Below, in pieces: positions 34,880-43,454 of a stretch of DNA of 64,000 nucleotides. Under the pieces are notes generated by a model. It was given only the letters and a program-made list of their open reading frames with translations. It was not told where the DNA came from and made no database searches. How positions within the stretch are numbered: the first letter of the stretch is position 1; every line of letters begins with the position of its first letter. This stretch comes from Streptomyces sp. NBC_01142. GTDB taxonomy: Bacteria; Actinomycetota; Actinomycetes; Streptomycetales; Streptomycetaceae. The translations under genes were made by a program, and so were the position numbers. Location: contig NZ_JAPEOR010000002.1 in NCBI RefSeq assembly GCF_026341125.1, positions 2,046,001-2,110,000 of the forward strand. The letters are read 5' to 3'.

Positions 34880-36252
34880 GCCATGCCTCCGTCGTGCGGG
34901 TGGGGCTGCACACTACCTGCGCCGGGGGGCGCCTGGTGCGGGATGCGGGCTTCCTCGCTCGCCTCCGCCGCGGCCGCGGCGCTCGCTCCGCGTTCGGCGA
35001 CCACTTCGCGTACGGCGTCGAGAACGCCCCGGTAGCCGGAGCAGCGGCAGAGGTTGCCGCAGAGCGCCTGGCGGGTCTGGAGCTCGGTGGGGGCGTGGTT
35101 GCCCTCGAGGAGGTCGTGGACGGTCATGGCCATGCCGGGGATGCAGAAGCCGCACTGGACCGCGCCACAGCCGGCCAGGGCGCGCTGTACGTCGGACGGT
35201 TCGCCGTCGGTGGCGAGGCCTTCGACCGTACGGACCTCGGAGCCGGCGGCGGTCGCGGCGGGGACCAGGCAGGAGGCGACGAGACGGCCGTCGACCTGGA
35301 CGTTGCACGCGCCGCACTCGCCCTGCGAGCAGCCGTCCTTGGCGCCGGCGAGGCCGAGACGCTCGCGCAGCACGTAGAGGAGGGACTCGCCGAGCCAGGC
35401 GTCGGTGACGGGGCGGTCTGTGCCGTTGACCCGCAGGACGTAGGAGGTGGGCGGGTGTTCGGCGCTGCCCGTGGAGGAGGTGGGGGCGGGGGCTTCCTCC
35501 TCGGGGGCCTGGGCCGGAATGTCCTCCGGGAGGGGGACTGCCTCGGCCGCCTCTTCCCTCGGCTGCGGCTCGGGGGCCGGCTCCTCGGGCCCTGTCGCCC
35601 AGGGCGCCGGAGCGCCACCCGGAAGCGTTGCCCACGGGGCCGGTGCGCCACCCGGAAGCGTCGCCGGCGGGGTCGTACCGCCCCACTGCTCCCGCAGCGA
35701 GGACGTGGTGAACTCCCCCGACTCGTCCGGCAGATCGCCGTCCGCCACCGGAACCGCCCACTGGCCGGTCATCTCCGCAGACTCGGAGGAAGCGGAAGGG
35801 CCGGAGGGAGAGGAAGGGCCGGACGGGGCCGAGGGGTCGAAGGGGCCGGGGAAGGCACCCGTGACCGGCGCCTGCCCGACATCCGGGAAGGTCCACTGAC
35901 CCGTCGCCTGCGGGTCGGCCGCCGCGGGCTCCGGCCAGTGCGCCGCCGACGCCGCCGACGCCGCCGACTCCATCGTCGGCTCCCCCGCCTGTTGCGGCAC
36001 CACCCAGGTGCCCGTCGCCGACGGATCGGACGCGGCAGTCGGCGTCAGTGGCGTGATCATCGGAGGTACGTAGCCGTGGCCCGGTGCCTCGAGCGGCGCG
36101 GCGTCCAGTGCGCCCTCGGGCGGCAACTGCAGGAACGCGGTGGCCTCGGCGTCGTACTCGCCGCCTTGAGGCGTCGGTTGCCAGCCCCCGTACTCCTGCG
36201 GGTTGTACTCCTGCGGGTTCTCCGGGTTCTCCGGGTTCTCCTCGTTTCTCAC
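34876..36252 (-). CDS. [2Fe-2S] subunit of xanthine dehydrogenase-like enzyme, with long N-terminal extension
   Basis: 458 residues, against about 160-200 for the family. Residues 270-440 are the two-cluster domain: Cys308, 313, 316 and 328 (CSQGECGAC) and Cys367, 370, 402 and 404 (CGFC, CRC). Residues 1-268 are an acidic, Pro-rich, low-complexity extension with three copies of TG(Q/T)W followed by two residues and Pro (near 80, 117 and 162) and a doubled LPGGAPAPWAT. No signal peptide is seen. Middle gene of the operon with 4-base overlaps on both sides. Confidence 0.9.
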   Translation of the reverse strand: MRNEENPENPENPQEYNPQEYGGWQPTPQGGEYDAEATAFLQLPPEGALDAAPLEAPGHGYVPPMITPLTPTAASDPSATGTWVVPQQAGEPTMESAASAASAAHWPEPAAADPQATGQWTFPDVGQAPVTGAFPGPFDPSAPSGPSSPSGPSASSESAEMTGQWAVPVADGDLPDESGEFTTSSLREQWGGTTPPATLPGGAPAPWATLPGGAPAPWATGPEEPAPEPQPREEAAEAVPLPEDIPAQAPEEEAPAPTSSTGSAEHPPTSYVLRVNGTDRPVTDAWLGESLLYVLRERLGLAGAKDGCSQGECGACNVQVDGRLVASCLVPAATAAGSEVRTVEGLATDGEPSDVQRALAGCGAVQCGFCIPGMAMTVHDLLEGNHAPTELQTRQALCGNLCRCSGYRGVLDAVREVVAERGASAAAAAEASEEARIPHQAPPGAGSVQPHPHDGGMA

Positions 36253-37145
36253 GACAGCGCCCTCCCGAGTGCACGTCGGGCCAGCGCGGCGACGGTGCGC
36301 CGCAGATGCAGTACGGCGGGCGGCAGCACGGCCTGCTCCTCGCCGGGCGCGGCCGGATCCGGATCCGGGATGCAGGCCGCCGCGACGTACTCGCCGAAGG
36401 CCGCGAGCGCCTCGCCCGTCAGCCCCCGCTCGCCGTCCCAGTCGATCAGGGAGGCGATCCAGCGCTCGGCCTCCAGCGGGCGCAGCGGCATGGGCGCGAT
36501 CGCCCCGACCGCGCAGCGCACCCCGCGACGTGCCGGGTCGAGGACGACGGCGACGGATGCGCCGGCGCGGCCCGGACCTGTGCGGCCGGTCGCCTTCAGG
36601 AAGACCTGCGGGGCGTGCAGCAGGGGTACGCGTACGAAGCCGATGAGTTCGGCGGGGCCGAGCATCTCGCGGCCGGCCAGCAGATGGGAGACGGGAATCT
36701 CGCGGCGGGCGCCGTCGGGGCCGGCGATCACCAGGTCCGCCTCCAGGGCGGCCAGCACGGGCAGGGCATCGCCCGTCGGGGCGGCGGTGGCGATATTGCC
36801 GCCGAGCGTGCCGGCGTTTCGGATCTGGGGCGGGCCCGCGGCGCGCGCGGAAGCGGCCAGCGCGGGGATGAGGGCCGCGAAGTCGGGCCGTCCCATCCGG
36901 GCGTGGGTGAGTCCGGCGCCGAGCAGCGCGTGGCCGTCCTGGTAGCGCCAGCCGCGGATCTCGCTGATGCGGCCGAGGCCGACGAGGCCCGCGGGGCGGA
37001 GTTGGCCCTTGTTGACGGCGGCCATGAGGTCCGTACCGCCGGCGACGGGCACGGCGGCGGACATGGCGGTGAGAGCCGCCACGGCCTCGTCGAGCGAGGC
37101 CGGCAGCGTCACCGACTGCGCCGCCTGCGGTGCGTGCGTGGTCAC
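36249..37145 (-). CDS. FAD-binding subunit of xanthine dehydrogenase-like enzyme
   Basis: 298 residues from GTG 37145 (VTTHAPQAAQ), with ggaagggg upstream. FAD-binding hallmarks: PVAGGTDLMA (about 33-42) and GTLGGNIATAAPTGD (about 113-127); C-terminal CO-dehydrogenase flavoprotein domain. First gene of the three-gene operon, passing electrons from the iron-sulfur subunit to NAD or another acceptor. The 289 bp upstream hold no gene, terminator or clear promoter. Confidence 0.9.
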   Translation of the reverse strand: MTTHAPQAAQSVTLPASLDEAVAALTAMSAAVPVAGGTDLMAAVNKGQLRPAGLVGLGRISEIRGWRYQDGHALLGAGLTHARMGRPDFAALIPALAASARAAGPPQIRNAGTLGGNIATAAPTGDALPVLAALEADLVIAGPDGARREIPVSHLLAGREMLGPAELIGFVRVPLLHAPQVFLKATGRTGPGRAGASVAVVLDPARRGVRCAVGAIAPMPLRPLEAERWIASLIDWDGERGLTGEALAAFGEYVAAACIPDPDPAAPGEEQAVLPPAVLHLRRTVAALARRALGRALS

Positions 37146-37434
37146 CCAGCTGCCCCTTCCCGGTGTCCCGGCTGTCCCGCCTGTGTTGCCGTACCGTACG
37201 TGCTCACAGCCCGGACGTGGCAACTCTGGCACATCTTCCGAGCCGACCGACGAGAGGGTCCGCGAAGGACGCATCCGTACCGGATGCCCCTTCTCGTGCC
37301 GATGGTCCGATTTCGCATACGGTCACCGCCACATGCGGATTGCCACTCTTCGGCGATCCTTGTACGACTTATTCCCCTGCGGTCTTCCACAGTCCCAGGG
37401 TCCCGGGCGCACGGCACCGTTGTTTCCGTCCGGC

Positions 37435-39099
37435 TCACACGTTTGGGGGCGCCCCCTCGATCGGGCGTCCGAGCACTCCGGGTCGTTTCTGCCACGGCAA
37501 CGGGCCACCGGGGCGCCGGTAGTCGACGCCGAGCGCGTCAAGCCGCGCGTAGTGGGCGGTCATTCGGCGCTCGAAGTCCTCGAAGTCCCGCTCGGCGGGG
37601 GCGGGCAGCGCGGACCAGGCGACCTCGGCGAAGGCGGCGAGGCGCGGGAAGACCTGGTAGTCGACGCGGGAGCGGTCCTGCATCACCTCGGTCCAGACGT
37701 TGGCCTGGGTGCCCAGGACGTGCGCGGCGGCCTCGGGCGGCAGCGACGGGGGCACGGGCTCGAAGCGGTAGATGTCCTCCAGGGTGCGTACGTACCCGAT
37801 GGGCATCGGCTCGTCGGCGCCGCCGTCCTGGCGATGGTCCAAGTACACCTGCTGCTGGGGGCACATGACGACGTCGTGACCGGCCTCGGCGGCGGTGACA
37901 CCGCCCTGGTAGCCACGCCAGGAGGAGACTGCGGCGCCCGGTGCGAGACCGCCCTCGAGGATCTCGTCCCAGCCGATGAGACGGCGGCCGCGCTCGGCGA
38001 GCCAGGTGTCGAAGTGCCGGACGAACCAGGACTGCAGCTCGTCCTCGTCGGCCAGGCCGAGTTCCTTGATACGGGCCTGGGCGGCCGGGGACGCCTTCCA
38101 CTGGCCCTTCGGGCACTCGTCGCCGCCGACGTGGACGAAGGTGGAGGGGAAGAGGTCGAGGAGCTCCTCGAAGACGCCCTCGTAGAAGCGGAGGGTGTGG
38201 TCAGTGGGGGCGAGCACGTTCGGGCTGACGCCCCAGTTGTCCCAGACGGAGAGGCGGGCGCTCCCCTTGACCGATGCGGGGGTGGCGTCGGCGGACCCGG
38301 CGGCGGTGTTGGTGACGTCGGTGTTGCCCAGTTCCGGGTACGCGGCGATGGCTGCCTGCGAGTGGCCGGGGATGTCGATCTCGGGGACGACGGTGATATG
38401 CCGCTCGGCGGCGTACGCGACGATCTCGCGGATGTCGTCCTGGGTGTAGTAACCGCCGTGCGGCGTCTCGTCCCAGAGCTCGGAGGCGCGGTGGCCGTAC
38501 TTGGTGCGGGACCGCCAGGCGCCGACCTCCGTCAGCTTCGGGTAGCGCTTGATCTCGATGCGCCAGCCCTGGTCGTCGGTGAGGTGGAAGTGGAAGACGT
38601 TGAGCTTGTGGGCGGCGAGGAGGTCGAGGTAGCGCAGCACGTCGTCCTTGGGGAGGAAGTGCCGTGATACGTCGAGCATGAGGCCGCGCCAGGCGAAGCG
38701 GGGGCTGTCCTGGATGGTGACCATCGGAAGGTCCCACTCCTGGCCCGGTGTGAGGGGCGCCCGCCGGAACGCCTCGGGGCCGAGCAGTTGCCGGAAGGTC
38801 TGGGCCCCCCAGAAGACGCCGGCCGGGCTGCCGCCCTCGATGCGGTGGGCGTACCCGTCGACGACGATGCGATATCCCTCGGGGGCAAGGCCGGACGCGA
38901 TGCTCAGCACCACGCGGTTGTCGCCGCACCTGCCGTCCGCCAGGGGCAGACCGGTGGCTGCGCCGACCGTTGCGCGCAGCCAGCGCGCGACGCCCTCGGT
39001 ACCCGGCTGGGCCTCGAGCAGCGTCTCCGCGTCGAGCGGGACGTAACCGGGGGGAGGCACCCAGGAGAAGCTCTTCGGAGCCGGAATCAGATCCATCAC
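37435..39099 (-). CDS. Beta-N-acetylhexosaminidase (GH20)
   Basis: 554 residues. N-terminal GH20b-like domain (1-120) and catalytic barrel with the Asp327-Glu328 pair in HVGGDECPKGQWK, the substrate-assisted catalytic motif; HLTDDQGWR and PEIDIPGHSQA are also present. GTG 39099 and ATG 39096 are both possible starts after aaggac. No signal peptide, so probably intracellular, cleaving imported chitobiose-type sugars. It directly follows the permease gene (2 bp) as the last gene of the operon. Confidence 0.95.
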   Translation of the reverse strand: MMDLIPAPKSFSWVPPPGYVPLDAETLLEAQPGTEGVARWLRATVGAATGLPLADGRCGDNRVVLSIASGLAPEGYRIVVDGYAHRIEGGSPAGVFWGAQTFRQLLGPEAFRRAPLTPGQEWDLPMVTIQDSPRFAWRGLMLDVSRHFLPKDDVLRYLDLLAAHKLNVFHFHLTDDQGWRIEIKRYPKLTEVGAWRSRTKYGHRASELWDETPHGGYYTQDDIREIVAYAAERHITVVPEIDIPGHSQAAIAAYPELGNTDVTNTAAGSADATPASVKGSARLSVWDNWGVSPNVLAPTDHTLRFYEGVFEELLDLFPSTFVHVGGDECPKGQWKASPAAQARIKELGLADEDELQSWFVRHFDTWLAERGRRLIGWDEILEGGLAPGAAVSSWRGYQGGVTAAEAGHDVVMCPQQQVYLDHRQDGGADEPMPIGYVRTLEDIYRFEPVPPSLPPEAAAHVLGTQANVWTEVMQDRSRVDYQVFPRLAAFAEVAWSALPAPAERDFEDFERRMTAHYARLDALGVDYRRPGGPLPWQKRPGVLGRPIEGAPPNV

Positions 39100-39100
39100 G

Positions 39101-39940
39101 TCAGTCCTTCACCGCGCCGCCGAGGCCGGAGACCAGGCGTCGCTGTACGAGTACGAAGAAGACCAGCACCGGGACGGTCATCACGGTGGACGCTGCCATG
39201 ATCCCGCCCCAGTCGTTCTCGTCCGGCTTGAAGAAGACGAGCAGCGCCATCGGCAGCGTCGACTGCGAGGTGTCGCTGATGATGAAGGACTTGGCGAACA
39301 GGAAGTCGTTCCACGTCGAGATGAACGAGAAGACGCTCGTCGCCACCAGCCCCGGGAAGACCAGCGGGAACAGGATCTGCCACAGGAACCGCGTCCGGCT
39401 CGCGCCGTCGATGTACGCCGCCTCCTCCAGCGCCTCGGGGACCGCCTTGACGAAGCCGCGCAGCATCCAGATCGCGAACGGCAACGAGAAGGCGATGTGC
39501 GGCAGGATCAGCGAGCCGAGGGTGTTCAGCTGGCCGAAGTCCCGCATCAGGAAGAACAGCGGAATCGTCAGTGCCTCGATGGGCACCATCTGCGCGACCA
39601 GAAACATGATCAGCAGGGTGGTACGGAACCTGAAACGGAATCGGGTGACCGCCGTCGCGGCCAGGAAGGCGATCAGCGCGGACGCGATCACGACCGTGCC
39701 CGCCACCACCAGGCTGTTGAGGAAATAGGTGCCGAATTCCTCCTGCTCGAAAACGCGGCGGAAGGAGTCCAGGGACGGGGAAAGCGTCCATGGCCGGGCG
39801 TCGGTCGACTGGACCTCGCCCGCCGGTTTGAAGGCGGAGAGCACCATCCAGTACAGCGGAAAGGCAACGACGACCGCGACGACGAGCGCCGATGCCTCGG
39901 CGGCCAGCCGCCAGGGACGACGGATGCGCACGTGGCTCAC
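39101..39940 (-). CDS. Sugar ABC transporter permease (MalG type)
   Basis: 279 residues from GTG 39940, overlapping the upstream permease stop (GTGA). Six membrane segments; EAA loop EALEEAAYIDGASRTRFLWQ-like (EEAAYIDGAS) near 195. Pairs with the MalF-type permease upstream. Streptomyces sugar importers of this class commonly borrow the shared ATPase MsiK, which fits the absence of an ATPase gene here. Confidence 0.92.
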   Translation of the reverse strand: MSHVRIRRPWRLAAEASALVVAVVVAFPLYWMVLSAFKPAGEVQSTDARPWTLSPSLDSFRRVFEQEEFGTYFLNSLVVAGTVVIASALIAFLAATAVTRFRFRFRTTLLIMFLVAQMVPIEALTIPLFFLMRDFGQLNTLGSLILPHIAFSLPFAIWMLRGFVKAVPEALEEAAYIDGASRTRFLWQILFPLVFPGLVATSVFSFISTWNDFLFAKSFIISDTSQSTLPMALLVFFKPDENDWGGIMAASTVMTVPVLVFFVLVQRRLVSGLGGAVKD

Positions 39941-41235
39941 AGTTCTTCTCCCTGGCGTCGCAGCAGTCGCAGATACACGAGTGTGACCGCCAGCAGAATC
40001 AGCAGCATGACCACGCCGATCGCCGAGCCCAGGCTGTACTGGGAGGACGCGAAGGCCTTCTGATAGGCGTACACATTGAGCACGAGATTCTGGCCGGCGA
40101 TGCCTCCGCCGTTCGTCATCACATAGATCTGCGTGAAGACCTTGAAGTCCCAGATGATCGACTGAATGGTGACGACCACCAGAATGGGGCGGAGCATCGG
40201 GGCGGTGACGGAGCGCCAGATCCGCCACTGTGACGCGCCGTCCAGCGAGGCTGCCTCCAGCACTTCACCGGGGATCGCCTTGACGCCTGCGTAGACCGTC
40301 ACCATCACAAACGGGAACGAGCACCACACCACCTCGAGGAGCACCAGCGCGAAGGCGCTGTAGCGCCCGTACGTCCACGAGAAGTCACCGAGCCCCAGCA
40401 GCCGGTTGACCGGCCCGAAGTCCGGGTCGAAGAGGAAGACCCAGACCGTGGATCCGGTGATGGCCGGGGTCGCCCATGCGCCGAGCGCGGCCATCATCAG
40501 GGCGAGCCGCGGTACGGCCCGTACGCGCGTCAGGAGGACGGCGAGCGCGCAGCCGACGGCGAGGGTGGCGATGACGCAGGCGGCCGCGAAGACGACGGTC
40601 GCCAGCAGCACCTGCCAGAACTGGTTGTCGGCGAAGAGCGTGCGGTAGTTGCCCAGGCCCTGAAAGGTGGTCGGTTCGCCGCCGCTGACCTGGGCCTGGG
40701 TGTACTCGAGGAAGGAGATCAGGCCGAGCTGGTAGACGGGGTAGACGAGCAGCGCGGCCAGCACGACGAGCGCCGGCGCGAGATAGAGCCAGGCCGTCCG
40801 GCCCCCGCGGCCCGGGGGGCGCCTGGGACTGCGAGCGACGCCCGGCGAAGCGCCGGGCACCTTCCGGGCGCGGGGAACGCGCGTCGGCCGTTCGGCGGGC
40901 CGCTCCCCCACGCGGACGGCAACGGGGGCCACCGCGGGCGCACCTGCCCCGCCGACGCGGGTACCACCGCCACCGGGGCCGCCGGGGGTACCCGGGCCGC
41001 CGGGGGTACCCGGGCTGCCGGGAGTACCCGGACCCTCGGGAATGCCCGCCTCGCCGCCGGGGCCGGGGCAGCCACTGACGCCCGAGCGGCGGGGAACGCC
41101 CGCCCCGCCGGGAGTACCGGGGCCGTCGTGAGCGCCCGCCCCGCCGCCGGCGCCCAGGCCGTGTCGGACGCGCGCCTCGCCCCGGTGGCCCGAGGGCTCG
41201 GGGGGTTCCGGCCCACGGTTCGTACCGTGTGTCAT
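39937..41235 (-). CDS. Sugar ABC transporter permease (MalF type) with collagen-like leader
   Basis: 432 residues from ATG 41235. Residues 140-432 are a normal MalF-type permease (six helices; EVLEAASLDGAS in the EAA loop). Residues 1-135 are an unusual Gly/Pro-rich cytoplasmic leader with repeated GTPG units (GPGTPGSPGTPGGPGTPGGP) followed by an Arg/Pro-rich stretch. A downstream GTG start (near the VRVGERPAERP segment) would remove most of it; ATG 41235, 5 bp after the binding-protein stop, fits an operon start better. Confidence 0.88.
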   Translation of the reverse strand: MTHGTNRGPEPPEPSGHRGEARVRHGLGAGGGAGAHDGPGTPGGAGVPRRSGVSGCPGPGGEAGIPEGPGTPGSPGTPGGPGTPGGPGGGGTRVGGAGAPAVAPVAVRVGERPAERPTRVPRARKVPGASPGVARSPRRPPGRGGRTAWLYLAPALVVLAALLVYPVYQLGLISFLEYTQAQVSGGEPTTFQGLGNYRTLFADNQFWQVLLATVVFAAACVIATLAVGCALAVLLTRVRAVPRLALMMAALGAWATPAITGSTVWVFLFDPDFGPVNRLLGLGDFSWTYGRYSAFALVLLEVVWCSFPFVMVTVYAGVKAIPGEVLEAASLDGASQWRIWRSVTAPMLRPILVVVTIQSIIWDFKVFTQIYVMTNGGGIAGQNLVLNVYAYQKAFASSQYSLGSAIGVVMLLILLAVTLVYLRLLRRQGEEL

Positions 41236-41240
41236 CCCGG

Positions 41241-42545
41241 TCAGCTCGCGTCGGCGAACGCCGCGTTCATCTTCTTCGCGGCGTCGTCCGACGCCGCCGC
41301 CACGTCCTTCTTGCCGCTGACGATCTCCTGGAACATCGTCGGCAGGACCAGTGACGCGTCGATCTGGCCCCAGCCCGGCGAGGCCGGTACGAACTTCGCT
41401 CCCGCGCCCAGCGTCGTGACGAACGGGCCGACGAACGGCTCCTTCTTCGCCACCTCCGACCGCACATCCGTGTACGTCGGCAGGAAGCCCATCGCGTCGA
41501 ACAGCGCCCGCTGCGTCTCCTTGCCGGTGAACTCCTTCATCAGGTCCACCGCGAGGGTGCGGTGCGAACTGCTCTTCAGTACGCCGATGTTGTTGCCGCC
41601 CGCGAAGGCCGGGGCCGTATCGCCCACCTTCAGACCCGGCAGCGGTACAACCGCGTACTTGCCCTTCACCGAGCCCGCCTCCACCGCCTGGTGGCTGAAG
41701 TCGCCGCCGATCGCCATCGCCGCCTTGCCCGAGGCGAAGGCGGTGACCGTGGCGTTGCCGCCCATCGAGGCACATTTGGCGGCCGGGCAGTTGTCGTCAC
41801 CGAAGAGCGAGGTGTACGCCTTGATGCCCTTCCGGGCGGCCGTACTGTTGATCGCGGACGTGTACGAGCCGCCGCTCTCCTCGGCCAGTTCGCCGCCGTT
41901 CGCCCAGATGAAGGGCATCGCGCCATAGGTGTACGCACCGCCGACCGCGAGCCCGTACAGATCCGGCTTCTCCTTGTGGATCTTCTTGGCGGTGGCGATC
42001 AGCTCGTCCTGGGTCTTGGGCGGCTCGATCCCCAGGTCCTTGAAGACATCGGTGCGGTAGTAGAGCGCACGTACGCCGACGAAGAGCGGTGCACCGTAGA
42101 TCCTGCCGTCGACCGTGACCGACTGCCTGGCGGTCGGGTCGGTGTCCTTCGCCTCGTCCCAGGCGTTGAACTCCGCGCCGACGTCGGCGAGTCCGCCGTC
42201 CTTGACGTAACCGGCAGTGTCGGTGTTGCCGTACTCGATCAGATCCGGCGCGCTCTTCGGGTCGTTGAACGCGGCCTTGATCTTCTGGGCGCGGGTCTCG
42301 ACCGGTATGTACTCGATCTCGACCTTCGCATCCTTGTGCTCCTTGCGGAACGCGGCGACGGCGGCGTCGACGACCTGCTCCTTGGGCTTGTTGTTGACCT
42401 CCTGGAAGAGCCAGACGCGCAGGGTGCCGCTCTTCTCGTCCTTCTTCGCGCTGTTGTCGGAGGTCTGGGGGGCGCAGGCGGCGGTGAGGCCCGCCAGCAC
42501 AAGTGCCGCGGCCGGGGCGGCAATTCGGGCGGTCAGCAGCTTCAT
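41241..42545 (-). CDS. Sugar-binding lipoprotein of ABC transporter
   Basis: 434 residues; lipobox LTAAC with Cys24 as the lipidated residue. Family 1 solute-binding protein (YGNTDTAGYVKDGGLADV, FIWANGGELAEESGG). With the two permeases and the GH20 enzyme it forms an importer likely for N-acetylglucosamine oligomers or related sugars (inference from the hexosaminidase). First gene of the operon; short repeats upstream may be an operator. Confidence 0.92.
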   Translation of the reverse strand: MKLLTARIAAPAAALVLAGLTAACAPQTSDNSAKKDEKSGTLRVWLFQEVNNKPKEQVVDAAVAAFRKEHKDAKVEIEYIPVETRAQKIKAAFNDPKSAPDLIEYGNTDTAGYVKDGGLADVGAEFNAWDEAKDTDPTARQSVTVDGRIYGAPLFVGVRALYYRTDVFKDLGIEPPKTQDELIATAKKIHKEKPDLYGLAVGGAYTYGAMPFIWANGGELAEESGGSYTSAINSTAARKGIKAYTSLFGDDNCPAAKCASMGGNATVTAFASGKAAMAIGGDFSHQAVEAGSVKGKYAVVPLPGLKVGDTAPAFAGGNNIGVLKSSSHRTLAVDLMKEFTGKETQRALFDAMGFLPTYTDVRSEVAKKEPFVGPFVTTLGAGAKFVPASPGWGQIDASLVLPTMFQEIVSGKKDVAAASDDAAKKMNAAFADAS

Positions 42546-42555
42546 GCGGGGTCCC

Positions 42556-42595
42556 CTACGAGTAGACTACGAGTAGGCGTTGCAACATGCGCAAC
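42556..42595 (-). promoter_or_regulatory. Candidate operator/promoter of the sugar operon
   Basis: Two direct copies of ctacgagtag (42556-42565 and 42567-42576), then gttgc-N7-gcaac (42579-42595) containing the palindrome gttgcaac. They lie 10-50 bp before the binding-protein start. Position fits a LacI- or GntR-type repressor site; the regulator is not in the window. The rest of the gap up to 42865 holds a hairpin and no gene. Confidence 0.45.
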
Positions 42596-42780
42596 GTGCG
42601 TTTCGTAATGCACAACACGCAGGAGGCTAGAGCCGCGCACACGAGCCGGACAAGAGGTCTCAACCACTCTGTGACCAGCCGCCGCACCCCGTGCAACGCC
42701 CGGAGACCGCGGGACAGACCCGGCACAGACCCGGGAGAGAGTCGGGAGACGGCCGGCAGAGGCCCGGGAGAGAACGCGAA

Positions 42781-42820
42781 CGGCCCCCGGGGTGCGCACG
42801 AATGCACATCCCGGGGGCCG
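42781..42820 (-). terminator. Hairpin terminator after DUF3039 gene
   Basis: 11-bp perfect stem (42781-42791 with 42810-42820), extended by gtgc/gcac inside with a 2-nt bulge; 46 bp past the stop codon. Confidence 0.75.
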
Positions 42821-42865
42821 TCCCGGCGGGTACCGACAGTTCCGGCGTGTACCGGAGCCGACGCC

Positions 42866-43159
42866 CTACTTCTTGTCCTTGCCGCCCTTGCCCTTGTCCT
42901 TGTCGCCACCCGGGCCCATGGACTCGTAGATCTCCTTGCACATCGGGCAGACCGGATACTTCTTGGGATCGCGTCCCGGTACCCAGACCTTCCCGCACAG
43001 TGCCACCACGGGAGTGCCTTCGAGGGCGCTCGCCATGATCTTGTCCTTCTGGACGTAATGGGCGTAGCGCTCGTGGTCGCCGTCGCCGTGCGACACCTGT
43101 GGCGTCGGCTCTACGAGGGTCCCCGTGCCTGTCCCGCGCTCGGGCTCAAGAGTGCTCAT
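42866..43159 (-). CDS. DUF3039 family protein
   Basis: 97 residues from ATG 43159. Contains HERYAHYVQKDKIMASALEGTPVVALCGKVWVP (shown in parts: HERYAHYV, KIMASAL, VALCGKVW) and YPVCPMCKEIY, the Cys-rich signature of a small actinobacterial family, perhaps metal-binding. Ends in a Lys/Gly/Asp tail (DKDKGKGGKDKK). Conserved neighbour of yqgE and murA in Streptomyces. Function unknown. Confidence 0.88.
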   Translation of the reverse strand: MSTLEPERGTGTGTLVEPTPQVSHGDGDHERYAHYVQKDKIMASALEGTPVVALCGKVWVPGRDPKKYPVCPMCKEIYESMGPGGDKDKGKGGKDKK

Positions 43160-43278
43160 GAGCTCCAAGGGTACTCACGCCGACGGCGTACCGTCGGCCA
43201 TGGGCCCGCCCGGACACAGACATCGCTCGCCGTCCGGGCCCCGGCGAAGGCGGCGAAAGCGGTGGGCAGCGTCACCGC

Positions 43279-43412
43279 GAAGCACGCGCCGACGCCGGCG
43301 GCTTCCTGCCCAAGGACGCGCCGCCCGCCGAATTGCTCGCCTCGGTACGGGTGGTGGCCGCGCGCGCGGCCATGGTCGCCCCGGCCGTCAGCCGTCAGCC
43401 GCCGGCTGATCG
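43279..43412 (+). pseudogene. Fragment of a NarL-type response regulator
   Basis: In frame from 43279: GGFLPKDAPPAELLASVRVVAARAAM then VAPAVS, which is the end of a receiver domain and linker of NarL/FixJ regulators (usual pattern AGADGFLLKD...ELLAAVRVVAAG). The frame then breaks at a duplicated cgtcag; the continuation RRLI is in the next frame. No phosphorylation-site half and no HTH remain. Lies alone between DUF3039 and yqgE; the rest of 43160-43454 is empty. Confidence 0.7.
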
Positions 43413-43454
43413 TGGAGGGCGCCGACGCGACAGGGCGCCCGGCCGCCCCGGAGG

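Noticed and set aside
43125..43409. 94-codon plus-strand frame over the response-regulator fragment
   Set aside because: Wrong frame relative to the recognisable receiver sequence and Arg-rich noise.
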